A stretch of DNA of 64,000 nt, taken from positions 1 through 64,000 of the forward strand of contig NZ_VITI01000021.1 of assembly GCF_007827795.1 (NCBI RefSeq), given 5' to 3'. The notes under the pieces are model-generated. The model ran no database searches and was not told the origin of the DNA. It saw only the letters and a program-made list of their open reading frames with translations. The position numbers and the translations under genes are program-made. This stretch comes from Azospirillum brasilense. GTDB taxonomy: Bacteria; Pseudomonadota; Alphaproteobacteria; Azospirillales; Azospirillaceae. Each line of letters begins with the position of its first letter. The stretch's first letter is position 1. Shown here one piece after another: positions 7,986-16,363 of the stretch.

Positions 7986-8528
7986 ATGGCCGAATCGTCC
8001 GAATCCGACACCCCGTCCCTGGAAACGCTCGCGCAACGGTACCTCGACCTGTGGCAGGAACAATGGGCGGCCTGCGCCGCCGATCCCGAGATGGCCGATG
8101 CCGCCGCCCGCCTGTTCCAGATGATGGCGCAGGGCGCCGCGGCGATGGCGCCCTTCGTCCTGGGGCCGGGCGGCTTCGCCTACGCCAGCCCGCCGGGCAC
8201 CGGCTGGAATCCGACGCCAGCCCCGTTCCAGCCGGCCTCATCCCAGCCGTCCTCCGAGGGAGAGCCGCGTGACCGGGGACAACGCCACGATGCCCCCACC
8301 CCCGCAACCCACTCCACGGCCCACCCCACGGCCCACCCCGCGGCTGGGACCACGGCCCCTGGCGCTGCATCTGGCGACGGTGGCGGCGACACTGCTCAGC
8401 TCCTCCGCCGCATTGCCGCACTTGAGGAACGGCTCGCTGCCATGGAAGCCGCATCTGCGGGAGCGGGCGGAGGACCTGCGCCGGCGGATCGCCGCAACCG
8501 ACGCGGACGCGTTCGCCCAGACGGTTGA
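7986..8528 (+). CDS. PhaE-like / PHA synthase-associated protein
   Basis: This 180-aa frame starts at ATG 7986 (MAESSESDTPSLETLAQRYLDLWQEQW). The helical part, RYLDLWQEQW through ARLFQMMAQGAAAMAPF, resembles the tryptophan-containing helices of small PHA-synthase partner subunits such as PhaE. It ends with a leucine-rich coiled coil (TAQLLRRIAALEERLAAMEAAS), also typical of such partners. The middle is proline/threonine/alanine-rich low complexity. The last 260 nt overlap the PHA synthase gene in the +1 frame. The N-terminal half is convincingly coding. The C-terminal half may be real (dual coding) or may reflect a frame disruption. Assignment as PhaE-like is inference from context. Confidence 0.55.
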   Translation: MAESSESDTPSLETLAQRYLDLWQEQWAACAADPEMADAAARLFQMMAQGAAAMAPFVLGPGGFAYASPPGTGWNPTPAPFQPASSQPSSEGEPRDRGQRHDAPTPATHSTAHPTAHPAAGTTAPGAASGDGGGDTAQLLRRIAALEERLAAMEAASAGAGGGPAPADRRNRRGRVRPDG

Positions 8529-9546
8529 CCGGGCGGTCCGCCGCCAACTCGACCTCGCCCTGACGGGCATCGAGCGCTACCGCCACCACCCCTACCGCCG
8601 CGATTTGCCCGACCCGCCCGTGCCGTGGACGGAAGGGACGTCCCGGCTGCTCGACTACGGCGCCCTCGGCCCGGCGACCGGCGCGCCGGTCCTCTTCGTG
8701 CCGTCGCTGGTCAACCGTCATTACATTCTGGACCTGTCGGCGCGCAAAAGCCTGATGCGCTGGCTGGCCGCGCAGGGTCTGCGTCCCTTCCTGATCGACT
8801 GGGGCACGCCCGGCCCGCTGGAGCGGCGCTACAGCCTGACCGACTACATCGCCGGGCGGCTGGAGCGGGCGCTCGCCGCGGTGGTGGACGCGGTTGGCCG
8901 CCCGGTCCCGGTGGTCGGCTACTGCATGGGCGGGCTGCTCGCCACCGCGCTGGCGCAGCGCCGCCCCAAGGAAGTCGCGGCGCTTGGCCTGCTGGCCACC
9001 CCCTGGGACTTCCATGCGGAGGACGCCGGATTGGCCCGCCGCGCCGCCGCGGCGTTCCAGCCCTTCGGCCCGCTGCTCGACGCCTGGGGGGAACTGCCGG
9101 TGGACATGCTCCAGGCGCTGTTCGCCCAGCTCGACCCGCTGCTGGCGCTGAAGAAATTCTCGCAGTTCGCCCGCATGGAGCCGGACAGCCGCGCCGCTCT
9201 CGCCTTCGTGTCGCTGGAGGACTGGTTGAACGATGGGGTGCCGCTGGTCGCCGGGGTGGCGCGCGACACGCTGGCCGGCTGGTACGGTCGCAACGACACG
9301 GCGCGCGGCGAATGGTTGGTCGCCGGCCAGCCGGTGGAGCCGGCGCGGTTGCGCATGCCCGTTTTGGCGCTGATCCCGGAGCGCGACCGCATCGTTCCGC
9401 CCGCGTCCGCGGTGGCTTTGGCAAGATCAATCGGCAGCGCGCAAATGATCAGGCCGCCGCTTGGTCATATTGGCATGGTGGTCAGCGCCGGTGCCGAAAC
9501 AGGAGTCTGGCGTCCCCTGGCCGAATGGCTTAGTGCGGCAGGATAA
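8269..9546 (+). CDS. phaC: Poly(3-hydroxyalkanoate) synthase, class III-like PhaC
   Basis: The enzyme polymerises 3-hydroxybutyryl-CoA into polyester granules. The length of 425 aa is closer to the short class III enzymes than to class I (about 590). The GTG at 8269 is supported by CGAGGGAGA a few bases upstream. The N-terminus is a proline/arginine repeat, then a helical region with YRHHPYRRD. The alpha/beta-hydrolase core carries the synthase box VVGYCMGG with Cys219 in place of the lipase serine, an aspartate in LIPERDRIVPP and a histidine in LGHIGMVVS, which completes the triad. It lies 112 bp before phaA. The class is inferred from length and from the PhaE-like ORF upstream. Confidence 0.85.
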   Translation: MTGDNATMPPPPQPTPRPTPRPTPRLGPRPLALHLATVAATLLSSSAALPHLRNGSLPWKPHLRERAEDLRRRIAATDADAFAQTVDRAVRRQLDLALTGIERYRHHPYRRDLPDPPVPWTEGTSRLLDYGALGPATGAPVLFVPSLVNRHYILDLSARKSLMRWLAAQGLRPFLIDWGTPGPLERRYSLTDYIAGRLERALAAVVDAVGRPVPVVGYCMGGLLATALAQRRPKEVAALGLLATPWDFHAEDAGLARRAAAAFQPFGPLLDAWGELPVDMLQALFAQLDPLLALKKFSQFARMEPDSRAALAFVSLEDWLNDGVPLVAGVARDTLAGWYGRNDTARGEWLVAGQPVEPARLRMPVLALIPERDRIVPPASAVALARSIGSAQMIRPPLGHIGMVVSAGAETGVWRPLAEWLSAAG

Positions 9547-9565
9547 CCGCAGCCTGTCAGGTGTC

Positions 9566-9594
9566 TTGCATTGCGAGAAATCCGCGCATAAGGT
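9566..9594 (+). promoter_or_regulatory. Candidate sigma-70 promoter of phaA
   Basis: TTGCAT (9566-9571) and TAAGGT (9589-9594) are separated by 17 bp in the AT-richer gap between phaC and phaA. The matches are partial, so this is only a suggestion that phaA can be transcribed separately from phaC. Confidence 0.3.
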
Positions 9595-9658
9595 TTTTCT
9601 CACTCCGTGCGGCCCCCTGTCACGATAATAAAACTGACAAAATCTGAGGAGCGTCAAC

Positions 9659-10834
9659 ATGACCGAGGTTGTGATCGCCAGCGCAGCGCGTACTCCCATC
9701 GGCAGCTTCAACGGGGCGCTCAGCGCCGTGCCGGCCCATTACCTGGGTGAGGTCGCCATCCGCGAAGCGCTGAGCCGCGCCAAGACCGACGCCGCGGAGG
9801 TGACCGAGGTCATCCTGGGCCAGATCCTGACCGCCGGTCAGGGCCAGAACCCGGCCCGCCAGGCCGCCGTCAACGCCGGCATCCCGGCCTCCGCCACCGC
9901 TTTCGGCATCAACCAGCTCTGCGGTTCGGGCCTGCGCTCGGTCGCGCTCGGCTATCAGGCGATCCGCAACGGCGACGCCGAGGTCATGGTCGTCGGCGGC
10001 CAGGAGAGCATGAGCCAGGCCCCGCACGTCATGCATCTGCGCAACGGCGTGAAGATGGGCGCCGCCGAGATGCTCGACACCATGCTGAAGGACGGCCTGA
10101 TGGACGCCTTCAAGGGCTACCACATGGGCACGACGGCCGAGAACGTCGCCCAGAAGTGGCAGCTGACCCGCGACGAGCAGGACGCCTTCGCCGCCGCCTC
10201 GCAGCAGAAGGCCGAGGCCGCCCAGAAGTCGGGCCGCTTCAGGGACGAGATCATCCCGGTCACCATCAAGGGCCGCAAGGGCGACATCATCGTCGCCGAC
10301 GACGAGTATCCGAAGCACGGCACCACGGCGGAATCGCTGGCCAAGCTGCGCCCGGCCTTCTCCAAGGACGGCACGGTGACCGCCGGCAACGCCTCGGGCA
10401 TCAACGACGGCGCCGCCGCGCTGGTCCTGATGACCGCCGAGAACGCGGCCAAGCGCGGCCTCACCCCGCTGGCCCGCATCGTCTCCTGGGCGACCGCCGG
10501 TGTCGATCCGGCGATCATGGGCACCGGCCCGATCCCGGCCTCTCGCCTCGCGCTGGAGAAGGCCGGCTGGAAGCACGAGGACCTGGACCTGATCGAGGCG
10601 AACGAAGCCTTCGCCGCGCAGGCCCTGGCCGTCAACAAGGACCTTGGCTGGGACACCTCCAAGGTGAACGTCAACGGCGGCGCCATCGCGCTCGGCCATC
10701 CGGTCGGCGCGTCCGGCGCCCGCGTCCTGACCACCCTGCTCTATGAGATGCAGAAGCGCGACGCCAAGAAGGGCCTCGCCACCTTGTGCATCGGCGGCGG
10801 CATGGGCATCGCCCTCACCGTCGAGCGGGGCTGA
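9659..10834 (+). CDS. phaA: Acetyl-CoA acetyltransferase (beta-ketothiolase)
   Basis: PhaA condenses two acetyl-CoA to acetoacetyl-CoA, the first step of polyhydroxybutyrate synthesis. The length of 391 aa is standard. The start at 9659 follows GAGGAGCGTCAAC. The acylated cysteine is Cys88 in [11 protein letters not shown]. The C-terminal active-site residues are the histidine in [17 protein letters not shown] and the cysteine in [11 protein letters not shown]. It is followed after about 100 bp by phaB, with a hairpin in the gap, so the pair is probably partly coupled. Confidence 0.97.
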   Translation: MTEVVIASAARTPIGSFNGALSAVPAHYLGEVAIREALSRAKTDAAEVTEVILGQILTAGQGQNPARQAAVNAGIPASATAFGINQLCGSGLRSVALGYQAIRNGDAEVMVVGGQESMSQAPHVMHLRNGVKMGAAEMLDTMLKDGLMDAFKGYHMGTTAENVAQKWQLTRDEQDAFAAASQQKAEAAQKSGRFRDEIIPVTIKGRKGDIIVADDEYPKHGTTAESLAKLRPAFSKDGTVTAGNASGINDGAAALVLMTAENAAKRGLTPLARIVSWATAGVDPAIMGTGPIPASRLALEKAGWKHEDLDLIEANEAFAAQALAVNKDLGWDTSKVNVNGGAIALGHPVGASGARVLTTLLYEMQKRDAKKGLATLCIGGGMGIALTVERG

Positions 10835-10840
10835 TGAAAA

Positions 10841-10873
10841 GCGGGCCGTTCCCTCCGGGGTGCGGCCCGTTTC
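10841..10873 (+). terminator. Hairpin between phaA and phaB (weak terminator or attenuator)
   Basis: CGGGCCG and CGGCCCG pair around a CCCTCCGGGG-containing loop and are followed by TTTCG. The T-run is short, so readthrough into phaB is likely and the element may set the ratio of the two enzymes. Confidence 0.5.
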
Positions 10874-10932
10874 GTATGTGCGCCTACAGAAACCGATAAA
10901 GAATCCAACACCAAGCTTTGGGGGAGGAGCCA

Positions 10933-11655
10933 ATGGCTCGAGTTGCAGTCGTCACGGGCGGAACGCGCGGTATCGGCGAAGCCATCTCCGTCGCGTTGAA
11001 GAACGCTGGCTATGTCGTCGCCGCCAACTACGCCGGCAATGATGAAAAGGCGAAGGAATTCTCGGCCCGCACGGGCATCGCGGTCTACAAGTTCGACGTG
11101 TCGGACTTCGATGCCGTGAAGGATGGCATCGCGAAGATCACCGCCGAACTCGGGCCGGTGGACGTGGTGGTGAATAACGCGGGCATCACCCGCGACGGCG
11201 TGATCCACCGCATGACCCCGCAGCAGTGGAACGACGTCATCGCGACGAACCTCACCTCCTGCTTCAACCTCTGCCGCAACGTCATCGACGGCATGCGCGA
11301 GCGCGGCTTCGGCCGCATCGTCAACATAGGTTCGGTGAACGGCCAGGCCGGCCAGTATGGTCAGGTGAACTACGCCGCCGCCAAGTCGGGCATCCACGGC
11401 TTCACCAAGGCGCTGGCCCAGGAGGGCGCGGCCAAGGGCGTTACGGTCAACGCCATAGCGCCGGGCTACATCGACACCGACATGGTGCGCGCGGTGCCGC
11501 CCAACGTGCTGGAGAAGATCGTCGCCCGCATCCCGGTCGGCCGTCTCGGCAAGGCCGAGGAGATCGCCCGCGGCGTGCTGTTCCTGGTCGGCGACGACGC
11601 CGGCTTCATCACCGGCTCGACCCTGTCGATCAACGGCGGCCAGCACATGTATTGA
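10933..11655 (+). CDS. phaB: NADPH-dependent acetoacetyl-CoA reductase
   Basis: PhaB reduces acetoacetyl-CoA to (R)-3-hydroxybutyryl-CoA, the monomer used by the synthase. The ATG at 10933 follows GGGGAGGAGCCA. The 240-aa protein is a classical short-chain dehydrogenase: cofactor motif TGGTRGIG (residues 8-15), NNAGITRDG, and the catalytic residues Ser134 (NIGSVNG), Tyr147 and Lys151 (YAAAKSG). The C-terminal end GSTLSINGGQHMY is typical of PhaB. It follows phaA in the same direction. Confidence 0.96.
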   Translation: MARVAVVTGGTRGIGEAISVALKNAGYVVAANYAGNDEKAKEFSARTGIAVYKFDVSDFDAVKDGIAKITAELGPVDVVVNNAGITRDGVIHRMTPQQWNDVIATNLTSCFNLCRNVIDGMRERGFGRIVNIGSVNGQAGQYGQVNYAAAKSGIHGFTKALAQEGAAKGVTVNAIAPGYIDTDMVRAVPPNVLEKIVARIPVGRLGKAEEIARGVLFLVGDDAGFITGSTLSINGGQHMY

Positions 11656-11714
11656 TCGGCCGGTGCGAGGACTCCCGGGTCTTCGCACCCGTTTGAAGCG
11701 ACACGAAGCCTTCG

Positions 11715-11746
11715 CCCCTCTCCCGTACCCGCGGGGGAGGGGTTTT
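11715..11746 (+). terminator. Terminator of the pha operon
   Basis: A GC-rich stem of about 10 bp (CCCCTCTCCC with GGGGGAGGGG, one wobble pair) is followed by TTTTTTC, about 60 bp after the phaB stop. Confidence 0.8.
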
Positions 11747-11796
11747 TTCTTTGGATCGCCAAGGACATGGCGCGCGGCACGGGAGGCCAAAAAAGC

Positions 11797-11825
11797 GAAA
11801 CCCCCGCGCGGGGGGCGGGGGTTTC
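11797..11825. terminator. Second hairpin behind phaB
   Basis: GAAACCCCCGC pairs with GCGGGGGTTTC (11 bp) around a short loop. It could be a back-up terminator for phaB or could act on the minus strand. The T-run is only three bases. Confidence 0.5.
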
Positions 11826-11849
11826 AGCGGTTGTGCCAGGACATCCGCA

Positions 11850-12122
11850 ATGGTTGAGCCGTCTCAACGGCAATGTTCAGAAATGTGTGGCCGAACAGGT
11901 CGGCTTCCTCAAGTAAGCGCAGGTGGACTCATGACAATCACACCCTCCTGACTACGGGAACATTTGCTGTGATGAGAAGTTGGCTAATTGGCCAACTTGA
12001 TGCGGTGTCCACCGCGTCTTCACCTCAACCTGTGTTGCTCTGAGGAATAGCCTGCTCCACCTTGCGGGGGTTGTCAATAGCCGAACTGTGGCCCCGTCAC
12101 CGCTTGGTGGACGGTTTTTTTT
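11850..12122 (+). ncRNA. Candidate small RNA (no ORF, several hairpins, own terminator)
   Basis: This stretch of about 270 bp has no credible reading frame, is less GC-rich than its neighbours, and ends in a strong plus-strand terminator. It holds successive inverted repeats: GTTGAG-CCGT-CTCAAC (11853-11868), AAGTTGGC-N6-GCCAACTT (11977-11998) and a GCGG/CCGC hairpin near 12003-12014. The pha operon already stops at 11746, so a further plus-strand terminator implies an independent transcript. I do not recognise 6S, SRP, tmRNA or RNase P features. The 5' end is unknown, and the start given is only the first hairpin. Confidence 0.4.
12094..12122 (+). terminator. Rho-independent terminator without an upstream gene
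   Basis: CCGTC-ACC pairs with GGT-G-GACGG around GCTT and is followed by eight T residues (12115-12122). It only works on the plus strand. The next upstream plus-strand gene, phaB, ends 440 bp away and has its own terminators. Confidence 0.75.
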
Positions 12123-12125
12123 GCG

Positions 12126-12545
12126 TCACTTGAACTGGAAGCCGACCGGGCGTTTGTCGTCCAGCGAGACCACCGCGCAGCCGCCCAGCGCCGGGCCCAC
12201 CGACAGTTCGCCGTAGGCGGTGACCGCCCCTTCCTCCTTCAAACGCCCGACGAAGCCGCTGCCGTCGCTGCGGGCGACCCAGGCGAAGGGTATCCAGGTC
12301 TGGCGCACCGGCTGGCCTCCGGCACGGACCACGGCGGTGAAGGCCTCGGCGGTCGGGGTGCCCGGCGGGAAGACGGCCAGCACCGTGCCTCCGTCCTCCT
12401 CGTTCAGGGCGGCCTGGGTCAGCGCCACCCCCGTCACCACCGCCCAGACGACCAGGGCCAGCGCGCCGAGCGCCAGCGCGAAGCCGTGGCCGAAGCCGAA
12501 GCCGAAGCCGGGAGGAGAAGTGGGGGCGGGCGCCGGTTCCGTCAT
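12126..12545 (-). CDS. Hypothetical membrane-anchored protein, 139 aa
   Basis: The protein has a proline-rich N-terminus, a glycine/phenylalanine stretch and a single transmembrane helix (about residues 22-46, ALALGALALVVWAVVTGVALT). A soluble, presumably periplasmic domain of about 90 residues follows, with VLAVFPPGTPTAEAFTAVVRAGG. That pattern is seen in small uncharacterised inner-membrane proteins of Azospirillum-like bacteria. It starts five bases after the stop of the MFS gene on the same strand, so the two are co-transcribed. Function is unknown. Confidence 0.7.
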   Translation of the reverse strand: MTEPAPAPTSPPGFGFGFGHGFALALGALALVVWAVVTGVALTQAALNEEDGGTVLAVFPPGTPTAEAFTAVVRAGGQPVRQTWIPFAWVARSDGSGFVGRLKEEGAVTAYGELSVGPALGGCAVVSLDDKRPVGFQFK

Positions 12546-12549
12546 GGCC

Positions 12550-13803
12550 TCAGGCCTTTGCTTCCGCCGCCAGGGAGGGGGCGGGCTTCTCGGCGATCGG
12601 CCAGTTCACCACCGCGGCGGCAAAGGCCAGGGCCACGCTGGCCCACCACACCACGTCGTAGGAGCCGACGCGCTCGTACAGCACGCCGCCCAGCCACACG
12701 CCGAGGAATCCGCCCACCTGATGGCTGAGGAAGGCGAAACCGTAGAGCATGCCGAGATAGCGCGTGCCGAACATCAGAACGACGAGGCCGGAGGTCGGCG
12801 GCACGGTGGACAGCCAAAGCAGGCCCATCGCCGCGGCGTAGAGGATCACCGAAACCGGGGTGACCGGCAGCAGGATGAAGATCGCCGTGCACAGGCCGCG
12901 CAGCGTGTAGTTGGCGCAGAGCAGCAGGCGCTTGCTCATCTTCCCGCCCAGCACGCCGGACATGTAGGACCCGACCACGTTGAACAGCCCGATCAGCGCC
13001 ATCGCCCAGGAGGCGAGGCCGGGGCTGATCCCGGCGGCGGTCAGGTAGGGCGGCAGGTGCGTGGTGATGAAGGCGAGCTGGAAGCCGCAGACGAAGAAGC
13101 CGGTGACCAGCAACACGTAGCTGCGGTGCTTGAAGGCCTGCCGGATCGTCGCGGCGAAGCCGATGTCGGCCCCGGTGACGGCCTGCGCGCTCTTCGACCC
13201 GCCCGCCCCGGCGAAGGAGGAGGCGAGCACCGGGATCATCAGCATCGAGGCGCCGAACAGGATCAGCGCCGTCTGCCAGCCGTAGGCGGCGATGAAGGCC
13301 TGGCCGGTGGGGGCGAACAGGAACTGTCCCATCGAGCCGGCGGCGGTGGCCACGCCCATCGACCAGCTCCGCTTCTCCGGCGGGACGATGCGGCTGAAAC
13401 CGGCGATGACGATGCCGAAGGACGCTCCGGCCAGACCCAGACCGATCAGCAGGCCGGAGCTGAGATGCAGCATCAGCGGCGTGTCGGCGTAGGGCATCAG
13501 CGCCAGGCCCAGCGCGTAGAGAATCCCGCTGAGCCCCAGCACCAGCGCCGGGCCGTAGCGGTCGCACAGCGCGCCGGCGAAGGGGGTGCCGATGCCCCAG
13601 ACCAGATTTTGGATGGCGATCGACAGGGCGAAGACGTCGCGGCCCCAGCCGTGCGCCTCCGACAGCGGTGCGGTGAACAGGCCCATGCTGGACCGCGGGC
13701 CGAACGCCAGCATGGCGATCAGGCAGCCGCAGGCGATGACGAATCCCGGCGTCCGCCAGGAGCGGGGCGAAGGCGCTCCGCCCGCCCGGTTGCTGGTGTT
13801 CAA
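12550..13803 (-). CDS. Major facilitator superfamily transporter
   Basis: The TTG at 13803 is preferred because GGAGGATCAC lies directly in front of it; an upstream extension lacks a binding site. The 417-aa protein has about twelve membrane helices. The loop between helices 2 and 3 reads GALCDRYGPALVLGLSG, close to the MFS consensus, and the early segment FGPRSSMGLFTAPLSEAHGW resembles the oxalate/formate-antiporter type group (OFA/YhjX). The substrate is likely a small organic anion but cannot be fixed. The gene sits between a LysR regulator and a small membrane protein, all on the minus strand. Confidence 0.85.
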   Translation of the reverse strand: MNTSNRAGGAPSPRSWRTPGFVIACGCLIAMLAFGPRSSMGLFTAPLSEAHGWGRDVFALSIAIQNLVWGIGTPFAGALCDRYGPALVLGLSGILYALGLALMPYADTPLMLHLSSGLLIGLGLAGASFGIVIAGFSRIVPPEKRSWSMGVATAAGSMGQFLFAPTGQAFIAAYGWQTALILFGASMLMIPVLASSFAGAGGSKSAQAVTGADIGFAATIRQAFKHRSYVLLVTGFFVCGFQLAFITTHLPPYLTAAGISPGLASWAMALIGLFNVVGSYMSGVLGGKMSKRLLLCANYTLRGLCTAIFILLPVTPVSVILYAAAMGLLWLSTVPPTSGLVVLMFGTRYLGMLYGFAFLSHQVGGFLGVWLGGVLYERVGSYDVVWWASVALAFAAAVVNWPIAEKPAPSLAAEAKA

Positions 13804-13918
13804 GTGATCCTCCCTCGGCGCGGGCTGTGGCCGGTGCGGCAACGCTGGCCCGCGTCTCATCAGGGTCACACGATAAGCGCAGCCCGGACGTGCAGCAAAT
13901 TCACAATGGGAAAGAAGG

Positions 13919-14854
13919 TTATTCGGCCGCGGAATGGCAGGGCAGGGGCAAGGGCACCTCCGCCGCCGGGGGCAGCAGGTCCAGCAGGCTGTCCTCCAGA
14001 ACGTCGAAGACCGGGCCGATGCGCCCGGTGAAGCGGCCGCGCAGCAGCCACACCGCGACGGTCAGCGCGAAGTCCGGCGTCTCCAACGGCCGCACCTGCG
14101 CGGCGTGCAGGGTCGGGGCGATCAGCCGCAGTGGGGCCAACCCGAATCCGACGCCGCGGGCGACCAGCGACAGCAGCAGCGACTGGTCGAACCCCTCCAC
14201 TGTGACGTTCAGCGCCGGGCCGTGCTGCGCCATCGCGCGGCCCATGGCGGTCCGGTACTGGCAGCCCTCGGGCTGAAGCACCCAACCCACGGCGTTCATG
14301 GCCGGCAGGGTCCAGTCCCGCTGTCCGGCCAGCTCGGACGACGCGACGACGCGCACGGGCTCGCGCGAGATGCAGACGGCGTCCAGATCGTCTGGCGGCG
14401 TCTGGGCGTCGTGGGTCAGCACCAGCGCGCCGTCCAGCGTGCCGTTGCGCACCTGTTCGACCAGCGGCGTGCTCCAGTCGGAATGGAGGCGGACGGTCAG
14501 GCCGGGGAAGGCGGCGCGCAGCCGGTCCAGCGGATGGTGCGCGGCGATGGCGGTCAGCACATGGGCCACGCCCAGCCGCAGCAGCCCCTGGGGCTGGGCG
14601 GCTCCGGCGAAGGCGTCCGACAGCTCGTCGGTCGCCTTCAGCACCCGGTGCGCGTGGGCCAGCGCCATCTCGCCGTCGCGGGTCAGGGCCAGCGGCTTGG
14701 TCTGGCGGTCGAACAGCGCCACGCCAAGCTCGGCCTCCAGCCGCTGGATCAGGCGCGAGACGGCGGACTGGGTCAGCCCCAGCCGGTGCGCGGCCTCCTG
14801 CACGGACTGGGCTTCGGCCACGGCGACGAAGGTGCGGATCTCGTTGAGCTTCAT
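13919..14854 (-). CDS. LysR-family transcriptional regulator
   Basis: The 311-aa protein begins MKLNEIRTFVAVAEAQSVQEAAHRLGLTQS. Its winged helix-turn-helix (about residues 1-60) contains QSAVSRLIQRLEAELGVALFDRQ, the standard LysR pattern. A periplasmic-binding-protein-like effector domain follows from about residue 90. It lies 115 bp upstream of the MFS gene on the same strand and probably controls it, the inducer being unknown. It diverges from the Nudix gene with a 95-bp gap. Confidence 0.92.
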   Translation of the reverse strand: MKLNEIRTFVAVAEAQSVQEAAHRLGLTQSAVSRLIQRLEAELGVALFDRQTKPLALTRDGEMALAHAHRVLKATDELSDAFAGAAQPQGLLRLGVAHVLTAIAAHHPLDRLRAAFPGLTVRLHSDWSTPLVEQVRNGTLDGALVLTHDAQTPPDDLDAVCISREPVRVVASSELAGQRDWTLPAMNAVGWVLQPEGCQYRTAMGRAMAQHGPALNVTVEGFDQSLLLSLVARGVGFGLAPLRLIAPTLHAAQVRPLETPDFALTVAVWLLRGRFTGRIGPVFDVLEDSLLDLLPPAAEVPLPLPCHSAAE

Positions 14855-14949
14855 GGCGGCGTCCGGGGTGGGGCGGTCGGCCTCTTGGCCACTGGTATCC
14901 GACTGTCCGCCTGGGTTAGCGTCGGGTCAAGCGCAACGAGGGAGTTTCC

Positions 14950-15426
14950 ATGTCCGCTTCGCCCGAGTCCACCACGCCCCCCGCAGACCGTTCCGGCCGC
15001 GAATACCCCGACCGTCCCTGGGTGGGGGTGGGCGCCGTGGTGTGGCGCGGCGACCGGGTGCTGCTGATCCGCCGGGGCCGCCCGCCGCGGATGGGGCAGT
15101 GGAGCCTGCCCGGCGGCGCCCAGTCGGTGGGCGAGACGGTGTTCGAAACGGCGGTGCGCGAGGTGCTGGAGGAGACCGGCCTGCACGTCGTGCCGACGGA
15201 GGTGGTCACGGTGGTGGACGCCATGACGCTCGACGACACCGGGGCCGTCCAGTACCACTACACCATCGTCGAGGTGGCGGCGGAGAGCCCGGAGGGCGAG
15301 GCGGTCTGCGCCGACGACGCCCTGGAAGCGCGCTGGGCCACCGTCGACGAGGCCGCCGAGCTGACCGAATGGGACGAGACGGAGCGGGTCATCCGCCTGT
15401 CGGCGTCGCGGCGAGCCGCCGGATGA
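14950..15426 (+). CDS. Nudix hydrolase
   Basis: The 158-aa protein has the full Nudix box GG-x-SVGETVFETAVREVLEETGL at about residues 56-78. The glutamates that bind Mg2+ are in place. Such enzymes hydrolyse nucleoside diphosphates linked to another group. The opening WVGVGAVVWRGDRVLLIRRGRPPRMGQWSLPGG fits the ADP-ribose pyrophosphatase/MutT-like group, but the substrate cannot be read from sequence. The start follows GAGGGAGTTTCC. Its 3' end overlaps the convergent EAL gene by 38 bp. Confidence 0.9.
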   Translation: MSASPESTTPPADRSGREYPDRPWVGVGAVVWRGDRVLLIRRGRPPRMGQWSLPGGAQSVGETVFETAVREVLEETGLHVVPTEVVTVVDAMTLDDTGAVQYHYTIVEVAAESPEGEAVCADDALEARWATVDEAAELTEWDETERVIRLSASRRAAG

Positions 15427-16210
15427 AGTCCGGGACCTGCTCTGTGTCCAGGGGCTTGGCCAGCAGATAGCCCTGGATGCGGTCGCAGCGGTAGGCGCGC
15501 AGGAAGAGAAGCTCGTCGTTGGTCTCCACCCCCTCGGCGATCGCCTGCATCCCCAGCGCGTGGGCGAGGTCGATGATGGCGCGCACGATGGCGGCGGCGT
15601 CGCGGTCCTGCACCATCGCCTGGGTGAAGTGCTTGTCGATCTTCAGCGCCTCGACCGGCACGCGGCGCAGCAGGGACAGCGAGGAATAGCCCGTCCCGAA
15701 ATCGTCCAGCACCAGCCGCACCCCGGCGCCGCGCAACTGGGTCAGCACCTCGCGTGAGGACTCGCTGTGCTCGAACAGGGCGGTTTCGGTCAGCTCCAGC
15801 TTCAAATTGGCCGCGGGCAGGCCGGTTTCGGCGAGGATGCCCAGCACGGTGCGGGCGAAGCCGGGGTCCTCCAGCTGCCGTGCCGACAGGTTCACCGCCA
15901 CCGGCACGTCGGCGACGCCGTCCTGCATCCAGCCCGCCGCGGTCTCGCAGGCGCGGCGCACCGTCCATTCGCCCAGGATGTGGATGGCGTCGCTGGTTTC
16001 CGCCATGGGGATGAAGACGTCGGGCGGGATCACCGTGCCGTCGGCCAGGCGCCAGCGCGACAGCGCCTCGAACCCGGTCAGCCGCCCGCTCTGGGCGTCG
16101 GCCTGCGGCTGGAAGGCCAAGCGCAATTCGCCGTGCCGGATGGCGTCGCGCACGCGGTCGGAGAAGGTCCCGGCACCCGGCGCGATGGTCGCGTTCTGGT
16201 TCACCGCCAT
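15389..16210 (-). CDS. Stand-alone EAL-domain cyclic-di-GMP phosphodiesterase
   Basis: The 273-aa protein consists of almost nothing but an EAL domain. The signature FEALSRW, the metal-binding NLSARQ, the ELTET segment, DDFGTGYSS, the KID lysine and EGVET are all present, followed by QGYLLAKPL. The domain should therefore be active in hydrolysing c-di-GMP to pGpG. There is no sensor or membrane segment, only about 20 extra N-terminal residues. A CtrA-like half site, TTAACCAT, lies about 64 bp upstream. The 3' end overlaps the convergent Nudix gene by 38 bp. Confidence 0.93.
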   Translation of the reverse strand: MAVNQNATIAPGAGTFSDRVRDAIRHGELRLAFQPQADAQSGRLTGFEALSRWRLADGTVIPPDVFIPMAETSDAIHILGEWTVRRACETAAGWMQDGVADVPVAVNLSARQLEDPGFARTVLGILAETGLPAANLKLELTETALFEHSESSREVLTQLRGAGVRLVLDDFGTGYSSLSLLRRVPVEALKIDKHFTQAMVQDRDAAAIVRAIIDLAHALGMQAIAEGVETNDELLFLRAYRCDRIQGYLLAKPLDTEQVPDFIRRLAATPTGG

Positions 16211-16273
16211 ATCCCCTCCGGTCCAGCCCTCGGTTGTCGCCCATAGGGGACTTAACAGCCGAAGCGAGGCTTG

Positions 16274-16281
16274 TTAACCAT
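16274..16281. promoter_or_regulatory. CtrA-like half site (TTAACCAT)
   Basis: The octamer TTAACCAT lies 64 bp in front of the EAL gene and is the motif used by CtrA in many alphaproteobacteria. Two further GTTAAC sequences occur at about 16323 and 16361 in the same gap. An 8-mer can arise by chance, so this is only a hint. Confidence 0.3.
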
Positions 16282-16363
16282 ATCTCAGGGGTATTTAAGC
16301 GGTTTTTCCAGTTTTACGAAAGGGTTAACGGATTTCTCTGTGGTGATAAGATTGGGAGGCGTT

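Noticed and set aside
11850-12122. 6S RNA, SRP RNA or tmRNA at the orphan transcript
   Set aside because: None of the conserved sequences or the long closing stem of these RNAs could be found; it is kept only as an unclassified candidate.
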